From Luidia sarsii (lineage: Eukaryota > Echinodermata > Asteroidea > Paxillosida > Luidiidae): a stretch of 64,000 nucleotides of DNA. The stretch lies in assembly GCA_949987565.1 (NCBI GenBank), contig OX465107.1:24617008-24681007 (forward strand), given 5' to 3'. Positions 19,463-30,500 of the stretch are shown piece by piece. Position numbers and translations under genes: made by a program. How positions within the stretch are numbered: the stretch's first letter is position 1; each line of letters begins with the position of its first letter. The notes beneath the pieces were generated by a model. That model saw only the letters and a program-made list of their open reading frames with translations. It was not told the origin of the DNA and did not search any database.

Positions 19463-20285
19463 AGGCTGGCATGAATGTTCAGAGGTCTGAGGCCAATTCA
19501 TGCCGTTATCAGACTGGCTGCCTTTCCCAAAGTCTACTGAGGTCTTGTCACACTGCAGGATATGAATCCCCCAGAAACCCCCCCTCTCGAGTATGACCAG
19601 GCAGCACTTTCATCAGGACACTCTGATATGCAGGGGATGAGGGGGGGGGGGGCCTCAATCTCCCAATCTCCCAATCTGACTACCAAAATACACCTGGGGA
19701 CCAGGGAGAGGAGAAGGGGGAGGAGGAGGAGGGGGGAGGATGCTTTGATGAAAACTCTAATCTCTGGGAGTCCTTTCAGTGGTTTATATATAGCTCGCTG
19801 AATAATGACGGTGTTTGGCATGTTTGGAGTTAACAGAAATACAATGCTACACGCCCGCAGGCACTTTCCATTTTTAACTTCGTTGACAAGAAATAGCGTG
19901 GGTGAGTTGAAAAGTAATCCCCCCTCCCCCCCCCCCCCACACATACAAATCTCTACCACTGCCCTTTGGCAATGGTCTGTACTTTGTACTTTGTACTTTT
20001 TTTTCTTCTTTTTTCATTCTGCAATTGCTTTACGGTGTAAAGGAAAGAAAACAGTGACAAAAAGTTTGGGAACTTCAACTTCCGTGGGAATGCATGATTA
20101 AAAGTGAAAAAACAAGGTCGCAAACTGCCGAATGATTTTCATTTTGAACCAAGCAGGAACTTTCTAAGAGACAAAGGTGGAGGCAGGGTTCAGCTAGATG
20201 ATCAAACATTCAGACTCTCTACATTTTTTGAGGTGAAAAACCTTCCCAGTCAGTCTGTTTTCCTTTGTATGTTTGACTTGCTTGA

Positions 20286-20550
20286 GCCTGGGGCTGCTGT
20301 ATAGCCAGGTTTACAATCATAGTTCACATCTGAATGAAAAGCAGGGAGGTGATCCCTGGAGGTATACAGCAATCAATGGTTAAATGCTTCTGACTAGCGT
20401 CCCCTTCCTCGGCAAAGAATAGCGGACTATTTTTGGCAGGCCACCACCTATGGCCCGGATGATTCGGATGGTAAAGAGCGCTGGCACGCAAAACCAGAGG
20501 TCTCGGTCTCAAATCCCGGTCCAGCGGCCAAAGTTCCCTTTGCGACTTTT
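20286..20550 (+). mobile_element. tRNA-derived SINE, near full length
   Basis: The head (TATACAGCAATCAATGGTTA, then a CTTCTGACTAGCG joint) and tRNA-like body (GCCCGGATGATTCGGATGG, CAAAACCAGAGGTCTCGG, AAATCCCGGTCCAG) are both present, followed by an A/T-rich tail near 20540-20580. Confidence 0.75.
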
Positions 20551-21129
20551 TCAATTTGTAAAATGAAGAAGAAAAGAATCTCAATTCGTCAAGGACAAGC
20601 CTGGATTGAAACGGTGGAAGGGGAAGATCGACTCAAAGTCGCAATCAGTTTGAACAATGGGTGCACAGCGTGAGAGTGTGTGGGCGGATAGGCATTCCAA
20701 CTCAATGACTCAATGACAAATCAGACATTATGAAGCCCTCTGGATAAAAAAAAGGACAACTCGGCTGACCTCTGAGGCAAAAAACTAGAACTCCTGCGCC
20801 CTCTGCACTGGCCTCATCGGCAGAAGTTGCCCTACAGTTTTTCCAACCCTTTTGGCCGGCCCGTTGGTCTGGGTTTTCAGTCTGGGGTTGGAATGAAACC
20901 AATGGTCAGACAATTGGTCAGACACATAATCTTAGCTTTCACAGGTCTCACGGGTTCCTGAACCTTTTACAAAAATAAATTCCACGACTTTTCCGTGACT
21001 TTTTTTTCCCATTTTCCTTGATCGGATTTCCCTAGAAATTTCATGAAAACCCCAAGGCCTCTTTAGTCTATACCGGTTTCAGGTATCTCTCACTGATATA
21101 ATTGAGACACATTTCGAAAAGAAACAAGG

Positions 21130-21350
21130 TGAACAAATCAATGAAAAACTGACTGGGAACTTTGGAACAAAGTGAAGAAAAATGGCAAAGAAAACTTTGT
21201 CTGGACCAGGACTTGAACCCAAGACCTCTGGTTTTGTGCAGTTCACATCTGAGCTATCCAGCCCTCAGATGGTGGCTTCCCAAAAAGTGATTTAGTCTTT
21301 GCCGGGGTGGGGGCGCCAGTCAGAAGCAATTTAACCATTTACTGCTGTAA
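21130..21350 (-). mobile_element. tRNA-derived SINE, minus orientation
   Basis: Reverse complement of the family: GACTTGAACCCAAGACCTCT (B-box side), GAGCTATCCAGCCCTCAGAT (A-box side), then GCCGGGGTGGGGGCGCCAGT and AACCATTTACTGCTGTA from the head. It is one of the better preserved copies. Confidence 0.8.
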
Positions 21351-21690
21351 ATTTCAACAACTTTTCCATGATATATTTCAAATGTTTCATTTTCCATTAC
21401 TTTTCCAGGCCTGGGAAAACAAATTTAAAAGTCCATGACTTTTCCATGATATATTTCAAATGTTTCATTTTCCATTACTTTTCCAGGCCTGGAAAAACAA
21501 ATTAAAAAGTCCATGACTTTTCCATGATATATTTCAAATGTTTTATTTTCCATGACTTTTCCAGGCCTGGAAAAACCAATTAAAAAGTCCGTGACTTTTC
21601 ATGATCATATTTCAAATGTTTCATTTTCCATGACTTTTCCAGACCCGGAAAAACCAATTCAAAACTCCATGGCTTTTCCAGGTTTTCCAT
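21345..21690. repeat. Tandem repeat, about 83 bp, four copies
   Basis: Units contain TCCATGACTTTTCCATGATA, TTCAAATGTTTCATTTTCCA and TTTTCCAGGCCTGG. Copies begin near 21355, 21430, 21510 and 21590 and differ at a few positions. Confidence 0.85.
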
Positions 21691-23282
21691 GACCGCGGGA
21701 ACCACGGGTCTCCCCCTGCTGTCTCTGATGTCAGTAGCTCCCCCACAACTGCCCCAGAGTGGGGGTAGGTCACCCAGGTGTACCTAGGGCAAGGTAATCA
21801 AAGCTACTATTTTTAGCAAAATACCCCTTTTTGGGGGCCTATTGCATGAGTTTATATTTAGCCTGTCAGACAATGAGAGCATTGGGTGGCAGTAGTGCAA
21901 CACGGTCATGCACGATTTCCTGCATTCTTTCTCTCCCATTCGGGACTGGATAGCTTGCAAGCATTCACTGAAAATAACTTTGGCATGAAAAAAAAATTAA
22001 CTGAAGCCAACTTTTTTTTTTTTCAACTGGGAATTCTTCCAGTGCAGCCATAGGTTGGTGAATAAGAGCAGAGCTTAGCTTGGATGGAGCCAGATAACAA
22101 GTGCGTCCTCGATCTACACAATACACATGTATGTAGAATTTTCTTCCAACTCTTCATGTATGTCCAAGATTTTTGTAATATTGTTACATTGTTGTTGAGT
22201 CTGAAGAATAAAATAGCTGCTGCTACATAAGCTCATGCACTCTCCAATTGGCCCTGCTTGGATCACAATACCGGGCCCCTTAAGTTTCTAAGATACTCCT
22301 GAGCAATAAGACAAAGCTCATTATTACTTGAACTTGTAGAGTGGCATTTACAGTTTTAAGGACGGCCAAACATCAGGCCTTGTACATTTTTGAGAATTGC
22401 ACATCAATATTTCAATATTGTTGATGTTGGTGGGTAGTATGCTCTGGCCGGAACATCGAGTTATCACTCAGGTTCTTTTCAGAACAATACCATACCTTTT
22501 GCTAAAGATACCTTATACATAGTGTCACAACAAACCCTCCTATATTGTTTCAGCCACCATGCAAAGCCTCAAATGGCTCAGCCTTATTGCCACAGACGTT
22601 GCATTTGCATATGTTAACTGGTTAATGCTTTTATAGGGGTTTCTGGTGTATCCGTGATGGTGTAGAAATTTGTAGGTTTTAGTTCGATAATTGTATTGAA
22701 TGTCTGTAATCTGAGTATGCATTATTTGTTACAGTATTTAGGCCCTATATGCTTTTATAAATTATGTTCTATTTTCGTAACATGTTTTTATCCAGTGGAA
22801 GGCAAATCTCTATGTTTTTACGTGGATAATAAATCAAATTGCATTTAGGTCATGAAGTCAGCAAGCAGTTTGCAACATTACTGCATATTACTCTAAATTT
22901 GTGGTACAAAGTTGTCACAAAATTCCTCCTAAATGACAAGGCATTCAGCAGTGTGCTGAGGGCTACCTGTTGGTAGCTCTTACATCATGCGCCCTTTCGG
23001 GAACAACTTGAATGAGGGGTGTGACTCTCATCACTGCCAGCACACAGTTTCCATGCATGGGTGTCTGATGTTAGGCCCATTACATGCGGGTCTAGGCACA
23101 TTGAAGGGGTGAGCATGGCATTGAAAAGGTTGTCGGATGGGGGTGGGGGCGGGGCGGGGTTTTGCTTGCTTAAGCCTTTAATATAGAAACTGGGTCAAGT
23201 TCACTCTCCAGTTTGAGAGCAGTTTTCCCAACAGGAGTCCCTTCTAGGGAAGGGAATTACTGAAAAACCTCTGAATTTTAAC

Positions 23283-23660
23283 CCAATACAAGATTGGGAA
23301 GATCGGAAAACATCGATGTCCACAGATTTCCTTCAAATTTGCACAATTTGTACCGGTAGATGGTCATGATATAATCCTCATGTTGAAATCTTACGGTCTG
23401 GGATGCTGTACTTCCCTAGAAATCTTCACTCAAACGTCGACAAATAGTTTATTACTCGCGAGTAATAAACTTGCGAGAAAAAACCATGACAGTTTTTTAC
23501 CTTTTTCTACTTTCTCAGATTACCCTTTGAGCTAAACTTTTGCAGGATTTCGTTTTTGGAATGTTTAATGGTGTAACACACAAACTGTGGCAATCTGTTG
23601 ACTTGTACAATGTATATGTTGTATAGGCCCAATTTTTATAAAAATGAAAAAAATCTGAGC
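23283..23660. mobile_element. Possible diverged relative of the CAACATTGG MITE
   Basis: Begins with ACAAGATTGGGAAGATCGG then CACAGATTTCCTTCAAATTT, which resembles the 7395 MITE start (AACATTGGTAAGATCG, CACAGATTTACATGAAACTT). The end near TGTATATGTTGTATAGGCCC is only loosely like the terminal repeat. Weak support. Confidence 0.35.
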
Positions 23661-23960
23661 TATCCAGCCATTAGATAGGGGCCTCCCAAATAGTCAACTA
23701 CGTAGTGTCAGTCAGAATAAATTCAACCATTTACTGCCGTATATCTCCAGGGATCACACCCCCGCTTTCATTCAGATGCAAACAACCAATGGTAGTCAAC
23801 CTGGCTACAGCAGCTTGGCAATCACACAAAGTTGGATGCAGCTTCTTCTTCTTTTCAAATTTCCTCAATTTCCTCAGGTTCTACTTGAACCCCTGCCATA
23901 CCAAGGTCAGACTGGATTGCACCATCACAATCTAGAAACTGATCACACGTTGCCACCCGG
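23630..23960 (-). mobile_element. tRNA-derived SINE, minus orientation, partial body
   Basis: GAGCTATCCAGCCATTAGAT then CCCAAATAGTCAACTA and CAACCATTTACTGCCGTATA show the A-box side and head in reverse orientation. The B-box side is missing on the left. Confidence 0.7.
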
Positions 23961-26639
23961 TATCAGGCACAAAGTCGCTCTTGTTGTTGTCACTGTGGAC
24001 ATGAACTGATGATTACCCAAAAAATTAAAAATAAATAATTTTTGTGCCAAGGGTCAACTTACTTTGGATAGCGTGCCAAACTGAAAACTGGGAAGCAATG
24101 ACAACAACTGTACAAGGGTGACAGAGTCAGATCAGCGATGTCATTCAGAGATAACACGGCCAGTTCCAACTGTTCTACTCCGGCTTTGTGCATGGCCCGG
24201 TCCGTATTCGCCCCCTCCTCTCCTTTTATGGGTCGGCTGCTTGCATTGTGAATGGAGTTCGTGGGCGTATGAAGACAGGCGCTACCACTTGAAGGGGTGC
24301 CAGTCTGCACTTTCAGAGGGGGTCCATGGGCGTGTGAGCAAACATTCAATGACAAAAGACTGGTGGACCAGTGAACGATAAAGGTATGCGGCAAGATTTG
24401 GGGGGGGGGGGTTTGGGAGCTGGTCAGGGGGAACACAAAGTCAACTGCTCCCTTTGTGTCCAGATGTCGTCCAAGTTATCACTTTATTTGTTTTTCCATT
24501 TTGTGAACAGGGAAAAGCGAAAGTACCTTTTCCCATTCCAAATTTTTTCCGCGCATGCAGCTTCTTCCTAATGGCTCAAGCGTTTGGTTTGCGCAAGCAT
24601 GCGTGCAGATGTCTCTGCGTGTCTATTTTGTGGATATTTCAGTCATGACAGACAAGAATGGTATGCATTGACCAAAAGTTGGTGTTCAGAGTCCTTGGGT
24701 GCTACATGCCATCAACTTAATTTCTCTAGCATTTCAGGCAATGTCAGCCCAGATTGAAAGCCAACAGTGAAAGAGTCTTGCATCTTTTCGGTGAGGATAC
24801 CGGTGCTATTAACAGCGCGGGGCAAACAGGGCCCAAAGCATTGCAGTGGCACCCACACTTTTATCAATCTCTTTTTAAAGGTCAACTGAAGTGCAAAAAT
24901 TAGAAAATCCTGATTTGGCATTAAATATGTTCATTGGTACATTATAATCCCAGATCAAACATAACTTTTGTGTTTCAGACTCATTAAAAGCCTTTTTAAA
25001 TTAATTAAAATTGAGCCCGTAGTTATTGGATGAACGTCACAGGATGAACGCAGATATTTTTTTCCCTCCCCGCGAAGACGGTATGCACGTCACTAAGGAC
25101 GGCCTCCACGGGGGCGTGGCTGCTCCCCCTTCCAAACTTAAATTATTTTTTTACACTCTTTCCCATAGTTTAAAATTCAGAAAAAATGTATTTTACTGAC
25201 ACCACAGTATTATTTGAAAAAATAAAAACGAATTCCAAAATGCATTGCAGATGACCTTTAAAAATGTGCTGAAAATGCATGTCTGCGAAAATTGGCAACG
25301 GATGTCTGACACAATTTCATCGCAGACATTCAGACAGTACAATGCAGCACAGTAGCGAACTTCCCTCGTTTTTTGCACATTTGCACGCGAGGTCAGAGGC
25401 TGTATCGGTATCGCTGGTACTGTGATATCATTTGCATGGTGGAATATGTTTACCAGTGTTGCCCTCAGAAGAAATACGATTCCAGTACTTGTGCTACATA
25501 AAGAAGTTCTAGAAATGGCCCCCCAAAAAGGATCAACTGGATGTTCAAAGAAACCGTTGAGCTCATTAATGTAATGGCAGACATTAACATACGGAGGAAG
25601 ATGCTCAGGAGTAGCAGCATCAGTAAACATTCGTGAAGCGCCATTTTGGAAGCTTTGCAGAGCGTGTTTCGCAAACCTAAAGGTGGAGCCTCTGACCAGT
25701 GTCCTTGCTAATCACCTGGATGCATTTACATGACCAATGTCGGTGATTATTGCACGGATGTCGCATTGGTGTGAAGTTTTGGAGGTCTTGATCCCTGTCA
25801 CAGATCACAAGGGACCTGTGTGATCTGGTGACAGGGAGGGAGAGAGGGAGGGAGAGGGGAGGAAGATAGGGAGGGAGATAGGGCTCCATATCTAATGCAT
25901 AAATAACACCTAAAATGGGAGAGGGAAGGAGGGGTGGTACAGGTAAAACAGCACTGCACATGGCATGCAAAGGTTAAAGGTCACCAAAGGATGGGGATGA
26001 GGACCAAGTTCTAGGTCACAATCGGGGCTTTTCACAAACCAATTGCAGGGAACTTTAGAGTGTTATCCGACCGTCAAAAGGCCCAGGAATGCACGCAGGC
26101 CAAGATTGGTCTGCTTCGCAACAAAGACAAAAATGGCGGCCTAGGGAGGTCTGTTCTGATTCTCAGCATGGGGGTGGGGGCTTAGACAAAGAAGAAGAAT
26201 GACAAAGGATGTTGGAGGGTCGGTCGGGGGGGGGGGATGGGGATGGGGGTACTGATGCAGAACAGTTGACGGACTGCTTGATTGGTGTAAATTCCAAACA
26301 AACAATTGACTATGCATTCACAAGATAGCACTGAAAGTTAGCACTGACAGCGCAGTTCGACTAAACCAGTTGGAAAAAGGGCAACTATTTCATCGGAGGT
26401 AAACGCCGTGAAAGAGAAACTGTCAAGAAGGGCTCAGGGTTTGGCCCAGGCTGTTGACAAAGATATTGGGCTTGCACCCCTCACCCCTGCGAATTAATTG
26501 AGCGAGGAACAGAGCACAAAGCCCCTAACTGCGTGGGGTCCAGGGCTCGCTTGAAGCGGTTAAGCCCCAGAAAATATAAAACTCATTCGCGAGCATTTAC
26601 TGAACTTTTTAAATGGTTTCTTTTTGGGAAAAAAAAGTA

Positions 26640-26815
26640 ATATGAAGTTAATACAAAAACTGCTGCAAACTGCTCACTGACTAAAATGACCTGCAATACA
26701 TCAATCTCAAAAGTTAGAGGGCCTGACATTTCTATACTAGCAGGACCTTTCTCATAGCCTTTGCCTTTGAGAAAGGTCCTGCTAGGATCAAAATGTCAGG
26801 CACTCTAAGTTTTGA
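26640..26815. mobile_element. Palindromic hairpin element
   Basis: The left arm AGAGGGCCTGACATTTC with TAGCAGGACCTTTCTCA mirrors the right arm TTTGAGAAAGGTCCTGCTAG and ATGTCAGGCACTCTA. The tail GCAAACTGCTCACTGACTAA precedes the left arm, in the reverse sense of the usual AGTCAGTAAGCAGTTTGC tail. Confidence 0.75.
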
Positions 26816-27239
26816 GGAACCAAAAGTAGTGAGGCTTAGATAATGGGGAATTTCGGAAACTATTTCCTTGCTAGATTTTTCCTTGCAGGACCAATTGTTT
26901 GATTAATTATTAATGGCATAAAAGTTGTCACAGGAAAATTAAGATCTGCAATGTGCTGATACTGCTCAATGGTTGAAATCAGTTTTTTTCTTGATTTATA
27001 TGATTAAAGAATCCAAAATTTGTTGACAGAGAGGCAAGTGAATTTGGGCCATAGCAGTGTGCAGTATACATCATGTACAAGAGTTTGGTGCAAAATGCTT
27101 TTGGTCACACCGTACAGATATTATTTTGTTGCGGTGTAAATGAGATTATTTTGTATATTGGCCATTTGTGTCGCATGTTGGCATTTTTAATAATTTATTG
27201 AATTATTTTTTTATCTAATGGCATACGCCGTATCTTTTG

Positions 27240-27365
27240 CATATCATCATTGTTTTTCTGTGTATCGGCATTCTTTTCTGTGTATCAGAATTCTTTTCTG
27301 CATATCGGTATTCTTTTCTGCATATAGGTATTCTTTTCTGCGTATTGGTTTTCTTTTCTACACAT
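27240..27365. repeat. Tandem repeat, about 22 bp, about six copies
   Basis: GTATCGGTATTCTTTTCTGC-type units with single-base variants (TATCAGAATTC, TATAGGTATTC, TATTGGTTTTC). Confidence 0.85.
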
Positions 27366-27459
27366 TGCCCCAAATACGCACTTTTGTACAGTGTGGGGAG
27401 ATCCCTGGCTAAGTTTAGCAGTAGCAGGGAGTAGAGGGAGAAAATGTACCGGTACTTAC

Positions 27460-27546
27460 CTCGTTGAGATACGCATTGAAGGCAATCACTAAGAACTCTT
27501 CCTTCGTCATCAACTGACGTCGACCGCTTTGACTTGCCATCAGAAT
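27460..27546 (-). CDS. TPGS1: TPGS1 exon, C-terminal MTKEEFL block
   Basis: Acceptor AATATTTACAG, donor AACGAG|GTAAGT, 29 codons, phase 0 at both ends. It encodes ILMASQSGRRQLMTKEEFLV then FNAYLNE, matching the conserved C-terminal helix of the family. Reading through the donor would add about 15 codons to a TAA, so an intron-retaining C-terminus is possible but less likely. Confidence 0.88.
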
Positions 27547-30500
27547 CTGTAAATATTGGGGGGAGGGGGAAGAAGGAGGGAGTAAAGGCAGGTCAAAGGT
27601 CAATGGATAAGTATCGAGAGTACTTAAATTACAGTATTAAGAATACTGGTACTCAAGCGGATTTTATTTTTAGGACATTTGTCTTGATATCTTGTTTTGA
27701 AGATAGGTTGAAGTTTTATGCATGTCTATGGGGGGGGGGGGGCTGGGTAAACTTCACAAAGACAATAGTTACTTTATCCATTTTAAGTTGAGTCTGAGCT
27801 CAGTAAACCCTTCTCTTATCTGCTTCAATCCAAGTCCAGAGGTTACGTTTACCGGCCAACCTCTGCCCGACTCATCCTTACTCATGACCAATCGCAAGAC
27901 GATGAGCGATGCACAGAAACCATACGACTTATCAAAACTTACAACTCAACTGTCCATCGTAAGTGGTGTTACGATGCACTGCTGGTATTTGTGAGATCCA
28001 CCCTTGGTCACGTTTAACCGGGATGAATAATCCAGTGTGAATGCGAGATGAGGCTGGTCTTGGGTGCTTGTAGGGAGAAAGTAACCCCCAACAATAAAAG
28101 TGCTGCGAGTGTGAATGCTGTATCAAAGATACAGGCTATCATGGAGAGAGCAGCAGCATAGGAATTGTCCATTGGAGTCGCATACTCACCTCTAATAATC
28201 TATCGCTGATGTCTTCATTTGTCAACTGTGATCCAGCCTTCAAAATCCTGTGAATAAAGCAACAACCCCGAAAACCCACTGTCCAATAAAATGTTGGTTG
28301 TAGAAATGCTTGGATTTACAACGGTGAGATTGTGGGTGGACTTTAGCACGATCCCTTGGAGTATACAGCAGTCAATGGCGGCACATCGGCAAAGATTGGT
28401 CACTAAGCACATTTGTTTATTGGTCAGTTAGTCAGGCAGTGAGGTCATTGGTCAGTTAGTCAGTGAGGTCATTGGTCAGTTAGTCAGGCAGTGAGGTCAT
28501 TGGTCAGTTAGTCAGGCAGTGAGGTCATTGGTCAGTTAGTCAGTGAGGTCATTGGTCAGTTAGTCAGTGAGGTCATTGGTCAGTTAGTCAGTGAGGTCAT
28601 TGGTCAGTTAGTCAGGCAGTGAGGTCATTGGCCAGTTAGTCAGTGAGGTCATTGGTCAGTTAGTCAGTGAGGTCATTGGTCAGTTAGTCAGTGAGGTCAT
28701 TGGTCAGTTAGTCAGGCAGTGAGGTCATTGGTCAGTTAGTCAGCCAGTGAGGTCATTGGTCAGTTAGTCAGGCAGTGAGGTCATTGGTCAGTTAGTTAGT
28801 CAGTGAGGTCATTGGTCAGTCAGGCAGTGAGGTCCATTGGTCAGTTAGTCAGTGAGGTCCATTGGTCAGTTAGTCAGTGAGGTCATTGGTCAGTTAGTCA
28901 GGCAGTGAGGTCATTGGTCAGTTAGTCAGGCAGTGAGGTCATTGGTCAGTTAGTTAGTCAGTGAGGTCATTGGTCAGTTAGTCAGGCAGTGAGGTCATTG
29001 GTCAGTTAGTCAGTGAGGTCATTGGTCAGTCAGGCAGTGAGGTCCATTGGTCAGTTAGTCAGTGAGGTCATTGGTCAGTTAGTCAGGCAGTGAGGTCATT
29101 GGTCAGTTAGTCAGGCAGTGAGGTCATTGGTCAGTTAGTCAGTGAGGTCATTGGTCAGTTAGTCAGTGAGGTCGTTGGTCAGTTAGTCAGTGAGGTCATT
29201 GGTCAGTTAGTCAGTGAGGTCATTGGTCAGTTAGTCAGTGAGGTCATTGGTCAGTTAGTCAGTGAGGTCATTGGTCAGTTAGTCAGTGAGGTCATTGGTC
29301 AGTTAGTCAGTGAGGTCATTGGTCAGTTAGTCAGTGAGGTCATTGGTCAGTTAGTCAGTGAGGTCATTGGTCAGTTAGTCAGTGAGGTCATTGGTCAGTT
29401 AGTCAGTGAGGTCATTGGTCAGTTAGTCAGTGAGGTCATTGGTCAGTTAGTCAGTGAGGTCATTGGTCAGTTAGTCAGGCAGTGAGGTCATTGGTCAGTT
29501 AGTTAGTCAGTGAGGTCATTGGTCAGTTAGTCAGTGAAGTCATTGGTCAGTTAGCACATTTGTTCATCAGACGCCGATTTCACGAAACTTTTCTAAACAT
29601 TGCTGAAGAGAGTCTTTGTGGCGCACGATTTACGCAACATTTGTAAGTTGCGCAACTTAGCAACTTTTCTTGAAATCGGCTGCAGTCTTTGTCAAATGGC
29701 GAGTTGATTGGTCAGTTTAGTCAGGTGATGAGTCCACACTAGTCTATTAATTGGTTGGTAAGGTGGTGACCCCAATGGTCATTGGTACCTTTGTCCATCA
29801 AACAGTTGGTGAGTGCATTGATCAGTTAGCACATTTGTTCACTGGCCAGTTAGGCCAATGGTGAGTCCATAGGCCACTAGGCAGGTTTGTCTATTGGTCA
29901 GCTGGTCGGTAAGAAGGTCAGCTAGCAGGCAGGGGGAAGAGGTCAGAATCGAGGAAATACGTACGAGATGGGATCCGTACTCTTGATCGCTAGCGCCCCC
30001 TGGAGTTCCTGAAGCATGGTGCTGGCCAGCTCGTGGTCAACTTGATCTTTGTCTGGCTGGGGCGCCAACAGCTGAAACAGCTCCTCTGCCTCCTTCAAAT
30101 AATCTGCGAGCCAACGAAAAAAGAAAAGAAGAAATGCTAAAACCGTCACTCAGAAAACACTGTGCGACAATTGGGCCGTGCCCACTACGAAAATAATTGC
30201 TATTTGAATCGCGATGTAAAAACCCCTTTTTTGAGGTTGTGTCCACACAGGCCAAAAAATCGCGTCACAAAAAATCGCGAAGCGATTGTGGTTAGCAGTT
30301 GTGGTCAAATGGTGGGTGTGTCCTTGAGGGTGGTCCACGCAGGGAGACATATAAACAAGCATGGCACTTCCTGTCCATCAAAGCATGAGCGGTATTATGT
30401 TTGGTGTAGTGGAAACTAATGATGCTTCCATGACTGAATATGCGACAGATTCTCCTGAAAACTCACTCAACTCGACAAATCCTCAGCTGGTGACTGACCT

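Larger units (their letters stand above)
19463..27459. other. Intergenic, between the 17 bp array and TPGS1
   Basis: About 8 kb with no supported exon apart from the possibility that the missing last TPGS1 exon lies here. Contents include SINEs (about 20286-20550, 21130-21350, 23630-23960), a tandem repeat (about 21345-21690), a hairpin element (26640-26815), an A/T- and pyrimidine-rich tandem (27240-27365) and several short G or C runs. Nothing is recognised in 21720-23280, 24000-26600 or 26820-27230. Confidence 0.6.

Noticed and set aside
15320..19501. Three overlapping minus-strand frames of about 1,350-1,390 codons
   Set aside because: They are the same 17-residue repeat read in three frames of a 17 bp tandem array with no stop codons; there is no splice, domain or start evidence.
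28415..29556. CRISPR-like array
   Set aside because: Repeats are directly adjacent with no unique spacers, and the context is an intron of an animal gene.
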